Both the position numbers and the translations under genes were made by a program. A stretch of DNA of 16,435 bases from an uncultured Bacteroidales bacterium (GTDB taxonomy: Bacteria; Bacteroidota; Bacteroidia; Bacteroidales; Bacteroidaceae), in assembly GCA_902768605.1 (NCBI GenBank), contig CACXLY010000054.1, positions 1 to 16,435 on the forward strand, read 5' to 3'. Of this stretch, positions 13,443 to 16,435 are shown one piece after another. The first letter of the stretch is position 1, and every line of letters begins with the position of its first letter. The notes below the pieces were generated by a model. That model was not told the origin of the DNA and searched no databases. It worked only from the letters and a program-made list of their open reading frames with translations.

Positions 13443-13479
13443 GGTACGGCGGACGCCTGCGGGCGACGTCCGCCGTACC
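13443..13479. repeat. Perfect 13-bp inverted repeat between the DUF3987-like and DUF5675 genes
   Basis: GGTACGGCGGACG (13443-13455) and CGTCCGCCGTACC (13467-13479) are exact reverse complements around an 11-nt GC-rich loop. The element starts ten bases after the DUF3987-like stop. There is no T run on either side, so an intrinsic terminator is unlikely; a processing hairpin or a REP-like element fits better. Confidence 0.85.
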
Positions 13480-13489
13480 ATTTCAAGAA

Positions 13490-14821
13490 TTAATATAACT
13501 TCTCATAGGTTTCTTCGGCTTCGCCTTCTACTTCGAAAATTCGGTGCCGTTTTGTCTTCCATATATGAATGGATTTGCGGGATGCAGATTTAATACCTAG
13601 CTCTTTCATTTTCTCTGCAAGCATCTTGCGAGTGAAACGTTTTGGAAGTGAATCGTAGAGAGTAGGACGTCCGAGTGTTTCTTCTTCGTCCTTAGGTTCG
13701 CCAGCTTCATACTGCTTGCCCAATTGTTTCATAATGCTATTCAAAATGAATTGGGCAAAGAAATAGTAGCACTTACGTACCTTCTTTTGTTTGGTCTTGT
13801 CTTCACCCCAAAGGTAATACAGTATCGTTGCCAAGCGAAATGCGCTCTCGCTTGCACGTCCATAGAATGAATCGTGGGCTTTGGATTGAGACTTGTCTAT
13901 GATTTCACGTTGCTGGTTACACCACTCTATCACGTCTTTGTCGATCCACGACATGTTTACCTCGTGGGTGGGTTGCAAGTGGTCGTCTATGAATGTGTTG
14001 CGCCAGAGACGATGGATAGTATCATCTATCGTTTGCATCTGTTCCTGTGTGAAAGTTTTAAGCTTAGGTGGCTCCGAACCTACTTCGTCACCCATTGTGA
14101 TGAGAATTTGACGGCTGGCATCACCAAGTCTTACCCCTTCCTTGGTTATGTATTGTGTCACAGAATCTGGCTGTCCGCATAGGACGGAGTTCCAACATAT
14201 GTCAACATTTCCGTTGTAACCGCCTTCATACAGCGTGTCGCGAACATATTCTTCTCCCATGTTGTAGGCTGTTCTTGCCACAGAAGCGAACTCTTTGGTT
14301 GCCTTCTTGTTCTCTGTGACAGAGCCGAGTTCGTCGGCTGATATGAAAAAAGGTAGATTGTCGCCGTACTTGAGACGGATCATGTCCGCGTATTTAACGG
14401 CAATCGGCAAGGTGAATTTTTGGAGGTGACGGATAGCCACGTTTGGCTCCGCATCCTTTTTGGCATTTGCAGCCTTACGTTTGTTCTCTTTCTTCCATTC
14501 AGCCAGGATTGTTCTTTCTTTCCTGTCAAAATCGAATAACAATTTCATAAGCATGTTCACGATGAACCGAACGATGGTTTTGCCCTTGCCTGTCGGGGTG
14601 ATGACAAGCACGTTCAAGAGAATCATGCTGATGAAATAATTGTAGTAGTACTTAACCCTTAGTCGGGGTGATAGAGCTCCGTAGCAAACCGTTGCTACAA
14701 TTGCCATCTTGATGCCGATGTTGGAATCGATGGCCGACTTTGCATTCACATAGAATGGTCTAACGCAAGCGGGAAAGTCGGATGCGACTAAATCCCGCAC
14801 TTGAATAATGTTCTTTTTCAT
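13490..14821 (-). CDS. DUF3987-like P-loop ATPase (mobile-element primase/helicase type)
   Basis: A 443-residue cytoplasmic protein with Walker A TPTGKGKT (75-82), a candidate Walker B with acidic pair LPFFISADE (156-164), WNSVLCGQP (210-218) and GRASESAFRLATILYYLWG (321-339). Order and spacing resemble the DUF3987 ATPase part of VirE/BT4734-type proteins of Bacteroidota mobile elements; the usual primase-like N-terminal part is missing. A basic Lys/Ala-rich stretch (100-125) separates the Walker motifs, and residues 395-430 look like a small winged helix. Codons are more AT-rich than in rsmE or the GH20 gene, by eye. The ATG overlaps the stop of the small upstream ORF in ATGA (14821-14818). 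A role in replicating or mobilising DNA is inference; the family call is moderate. Confidence 0.6.
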   Translation of the reverse strand: MKKNIIQVRDLVASDFPACVRPFYVNAKSAIDSNIGIKMAIVATVCYGALSPRLRVKYYYNYFISMILLNVLVITPTGKGKTIVRFIVNMLMKLLFDFDRKERTILAEWKKENKRKAANAKKDAEPNVAIRHLQKFTLPIAVKYADMIRLKYGDNLPFFISADELGSVTENKKATKEFASVARTAYNMGEEYVRDTLYEGGYNGNVDICWNSVLCGQPDSVTQYITKEGVRLGDASRQILITMGDEVGSEPPKLKTFTQEQMQTIDDTIHRLWRNTFIDDHLQPTHEVNMSWIDKDVIEWCNQQREIIDKSQSKAHDSFYGRASESAFRLATILYYLWGEDKTKQKKVRKCYYFFAQFILNSIMKQLGKQYEAGEPKDEEETLGRPTLYDSLPKRFTRKMLAEKMKELGIKSASRKSIHIWKTKRHRIFEVEGEAEETYEKLY

Positions 14822-15036
14822 TTTTCGTAATGGTTAAAATATTCATTACACATAAGAATTACTAATTGCGAAGTAGCGATAATCAGATGACGTGCAGCGG
14901 ACAAGATGCCCTTGGCACGTGGGAACCTAAAGACTACAATATAGTCTTTCAACGTACGTTTCAGGTGTGCATGCTCTACATTGAGCATGTAGCGATACCT
15001 GGATGAACCTGTTTCCTGGTACGGTTCTACAACCAT
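14818..15036 (-). CDS. Small unrecognised ORF, probably 5'-truncated by the IS end
   Basis: This 72-residue frame from ATG 15036 ends in ATGA shared with the DUF3987-like start, which argues for a real coupled gene. The frame stays open upstream (encoding IFKAKVTICNDGQ before the Met) until a TGA at about 15088-15090, inside the outer terminal repeat of the neighbouring IS. The protein therefore probably once began further upstream and was cut by the insertion. It contains Tyr/Arg-rich (SSRYRYMLN) and hydrophobic (HLIIATSQLVILMC) parts. I recognise no family. No promoter was seen in the 90 bases before it. Confidence 0.45.
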   Translation of the reverse strand: MVVEPYQETGSSRYRYMLNVEHAHLKRTLKDYIVVFRFPRAKGILSAARHLIIATSQLVILMCNEYFNHYEK

Positions 15037-15074
15037 CTGGCCGTCGTTACATATCGTAACCTTAGCCTTAAAAA

Positions 15075-15102
15075 TTTGGCGTATAGGTCAAATTGCAGGA
15101 TA
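15075..15102 (+). repeat. Outer left terminal repeat (partner at 16408-16435)
   Basis: This 28-bp stretch matches the reverse complement of 16408-16435 at 25 positions: TTTGG, two differing bases, TAT, one difference, then GGTCAAATTGCAGGATA exactly. It encloses the inner repeat pair and 46 bases of non-IS sequence on this side. Confidence 0.85.
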
Positions 15103-15160
15103 GTTTAGTGGTACTTTGTTTCAATGGGTCAAATTGCAGGATAAGAAAATTCTGTATTTG

Positions 15161-15192
15161 TTTGTCCGTATTTTCAGGATTGATTATCTTTG
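15161..15192 (+). promoter_or_regulatory. Promoter inside the IS directed antisense to the transposase
   Basis: TTTG (15161-15164), 20 bases, then TATCTTTG (15185-15192) is a full consensus Bacteroidota promoter on the plus strand. It points into the 3' end of the transposase gene, which runs on the minus strand and ends at 15283. GCTCCGCAG (15192-15200) can pair with CTGC-tgg-GGAGC (15220-15231). An antisense RNA limiting transposition is possible. Confidence 0.6.
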
Positions 15193-15282
15193 CTCCGCAG
15201 TCTGAAGCATAGTGGAGCTCTGCTGGGGAGCAACTTCATGAGGAATAGGATTGTGCAAATCGACAGGAATGGGCAGGAGTCT

Positions 15283-16239
15283 CTATTGGCAGGACTCTTG
15301 CCTTTTCATTCCAAGAGATTCTGCCAATGCCAAGAAAAACCCAATAATGAACCGCCTGCGGTTCTCTTGCGACATCCCGCTGTGGTTGTTCATGTTCTTC
15401 TTCAAGTCAGTGAATGTACCTTCTATCTTGTTGTTGGTGTTGGGCATTCCCTTGCACTCTGGCAACTGATAGGTAAAGAGGTAAGGGAGATAGAAATCCA
15501 CACTGTGCATGGCGGAACGGAGCCGCCGATGGGTGAACTGTGTCTTGCCTGACCTTAGTAGAGACCTTTTGTTCAGAGTGTCCTTCCATGTCATTTTCCA
15601 CAGGCTGTATTCTGCCTCGAAGTCGGCTTTCCCCACCTTGGTCAGCCTATCCATCAGCGCCTTCAGTTCCCTGGCTGCCAGGAGTCTGGGGTGAAGTGTA
15701 AGATAGCGCTTTACTATCTGTTTCATATGGTATTGGCACATTTGGATCTTATAGGCAGAAAAGATGCCGAAGAGGCTCTGCTTGCCGTCGATGATGATGC
15801 CGCGGATGGCGTATCCTCTTTCCTCTATACTGCTTACGGCATCCCTGTAGTCCTGATTCGTCTCACTCTTTATGAACCCAAGATAGAGAGGAATGCCGCT
15901 CTCTTCGTCAAGCCCGAGCATGATTCCCCAGTTGTGGCCCCAGTAAGTGCCATCCAAATGAACAAAGCCAGAACCGGAGAGCGGAGGCTGCTCCCATGTC
16001 TTTTCCACATATCGGAGGCGACGCTTGATGGTCGAAGGGCTTACACCATGTGCTGCAGCCAGTTCGGAAACAGTCTGCTTGCCGTCCTGATAGGAACTCC
16101 AGAGGCTGGACAATGCCACTTCATGGCTGTTGCGGAACTGATACCTGCATTCTCTACATACATATAGCTGAACGCCTTTACGTTTTCCATTCTTCATCGT
16201 GTGCGACGAACCGCACACAGGGCATTTTACTTTATACAT
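15283..16239 (-). CDS. IS256-like transposase, variant Zn-binding type
   Basis: This 318-residue DDE transposase appears full length. An N-terminal zinc ribbon has CPVC (6-9) and CREC (28-31); a helix-turn-helix (about 56-76, SELAAAHGVSPSTIKRRL) follows. Catalytic residues in MULE/IS256 order: Asp96 in HLDGTYWG, Asp151 in IIIDGKQSLF, and Glu273 in NTNNKIEGTF. CQYHMKQ (168-174) after the second Asp is typical of the clan. The C-terminus GFFLALAE follows the DDE helix. It starts at the ATG at 16239, 33 bases downstream of a TACCTTTG box. The frame is intact with no frameshift, so the element may be active. Confidence 0.92.
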   Translation of the reverse strand: MYKVKCPVCGSSHTMKNGKRKGVQLYVCRECRYQFRNSHEVALSSLWSSYQDGKQTVSELAAAHGVSPSTIKRRLRYVEKTWEQPPLSGSGFVHLDGTYWGHNWGIMLGLDEESGIPLYLGFIKSETNQDYRDAVSSIEERGYAIRGIIIDGKQSLFGIFSAYKIQMCQYHMKQIVKRYLTLHPRLLAARELKALMDRLTKVGKADFEAEYSLWKMTWKDTLNKRSLLRSGKTQFTHRRLRSAMHSVDFYLPYLFTYQLPECKGMPNTNNKIEGTFTDLKKNMNNHSGMSQENRRRFIIGFFLALAESLGMKRQESCQ

Positions 16240-16271
16240 CTTCTACCATTTATGGGGTGCTTGAATGCCCA

Positions 16272-16279
16272 CAAAGGTA
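16272..16279 (-). promoter_or_regulatory. -7 box of the transposase promoter
   Basis: TACCTTTG on the minus strand (16279-16272) matches TAnnTTTG. No good -33 element was found 19-21 bases upstream, so the promoter may be weak. The leader to the ATG at 16239 would be about 25 bases. Confidence 0.6.
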
Positions 16280-16328
16280 GTGTATATCGACATCTTAGAA
16301 GATTTTATCCTGCAAAATGACCCATTGA

Positions 16329-16435
16329 CATATTTTTTTCGCCGATTTTTGCCTCAAGCTGCTTAATCTCTCGCAATGCCTTTATATACTGGCATCCCGA
16401 GAGATTTTATCCTGCAATTTGACCCATAGACCAAA
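16329..16435. repeat. Outer right segment and terminal repeat, cut by the window edge
   Basis: 16329-16407 is unexplained sequence between the inner and outer repeats. 16408-16435 is the partner of 15075-15102. The window stops exactly within the matching region (last bases CCAAA), so the outer repeat may extend further. Read on the minus strand, a frame of about 34 codons (QYIKALREIKQLEAKIGEKN in its centre) lies between two TAA codons, both provided by the GCAGGATAA of the repeats. It has no convincing start and I do not call it a gene. Confidence 0.7.

Larger units (their letters stand above)
15121..16328 (-). mobile_element. Insertion sequence, IS256-like with Zn-binding transposase, about 1.2 kb
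   Basis: The inner terminal repeats 15121-15144 and 16305-16328 (24 bp, 22 matching in inverted orientation, core ATGGGTCAnnTTGCAGGATA) bracket a single transposase gene on the minus strand. The length of 1208 bp fits this IS class. No target duplication is evident directly outside the inner repeats. A second, outer pair of the same repeat lies 41 bp outside on the left and about 100 bp outside on the right, so this copy probably sits inside an older related element. Confidence 0.8.

Noticed and set aside
13416..13481. Longer N-terminus of the DUF5675 protein starting at 13481
   Set aside because: The extra 22 codons lie in a GC-rich inverted repeat and do not resemble the family; the ATG at 13415 has an A-rich upstream region.
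16329..16407. Small protein in the outer right segment of the IS region
   Set aside because: The open stretch is bounded by TAA codons from the terminal repeats and has no plausible start codon or ribosome-binding site.

Overview
The window reads as a chromosomal stretch of a Bacteroidota bacterium, most likely Bacteroidales (Prevotella/Bacteroides-like). The reasons are several promoters of the TTTG-N19..21-TAnnTTTG type, A-rich translation starts, a DUF5063 gene paired with a DEDDy exonuclease, GH20 and SBP genes with Bacteroidota-style signal peptides, and many of the short AT-rich and GC-palindromic intergenic repeats common in this phylum. No rRNA or tRNA gene and no CRISPR array was found.

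Layout. (1) 1-1563, minus: a secreted modular beta-repeat surface protein, cut by the left edge. (2) 1564-1941: a non-coding gap holding two divergent promoters and a 22-bp tandem repeat. (3) 1942-3270, plus: murF (peptidoglycan synthesis). (4) 8024 down to 3263, minus: a helical-backbone uptake system (lipoprotein SBP, FecCD permease, ATPase; substrate probably B12, heme or an iron chelate) with a GH20 beta-hexosaminidase between the permease and ATPase genes. (5) 8146-12967, plus: DUF5063, DEDDy exonuclease, RlmI-type 23S rRNA methyltransferase, NupG-type nucleoside permease and rsmE, closed by a strong hairpin at 12975-13005. (6) 13026-16435, minus: an accessory segment with a DUF5675-type protein, a DUF3987-like P-loop protein, a 5'-truncated small ORF, and a 1.2-kb IS (IS256-like, Zn-binding variant) with two nested pairs of terminal repeats.

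The most striking thing is how short repeats interact with genes. Intergenic spaces (5698-5907, 9341-9540, 10777-10930) are full of them. At least three conserved housekeeping or transport genes (murF, the btuF-like SBP, the rlmI-like methyltransferase), and perhaps the DUF5063 gene, carry the same kinds of repeat inside the reading frame, in phase and without stops. Elsewhere a repeat block supplies a gene's start codon (rlmI-like) or its 3' end and stop (exonuclease, FecCD permease). One GC-rich core word occurs in both repeat-rich gaps on opposite strands, 3.6 kb apart. This resembles the coding palindromic elements known from Rickettsia and is the best candidate for something little described.

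All calls rest on reading the sequence and on recall of family motifs. No database search was run. Family-level names for murF, GH20, FecCD, rsmE and the transposase are firm; substrate assignments and anything called system-like are inference.
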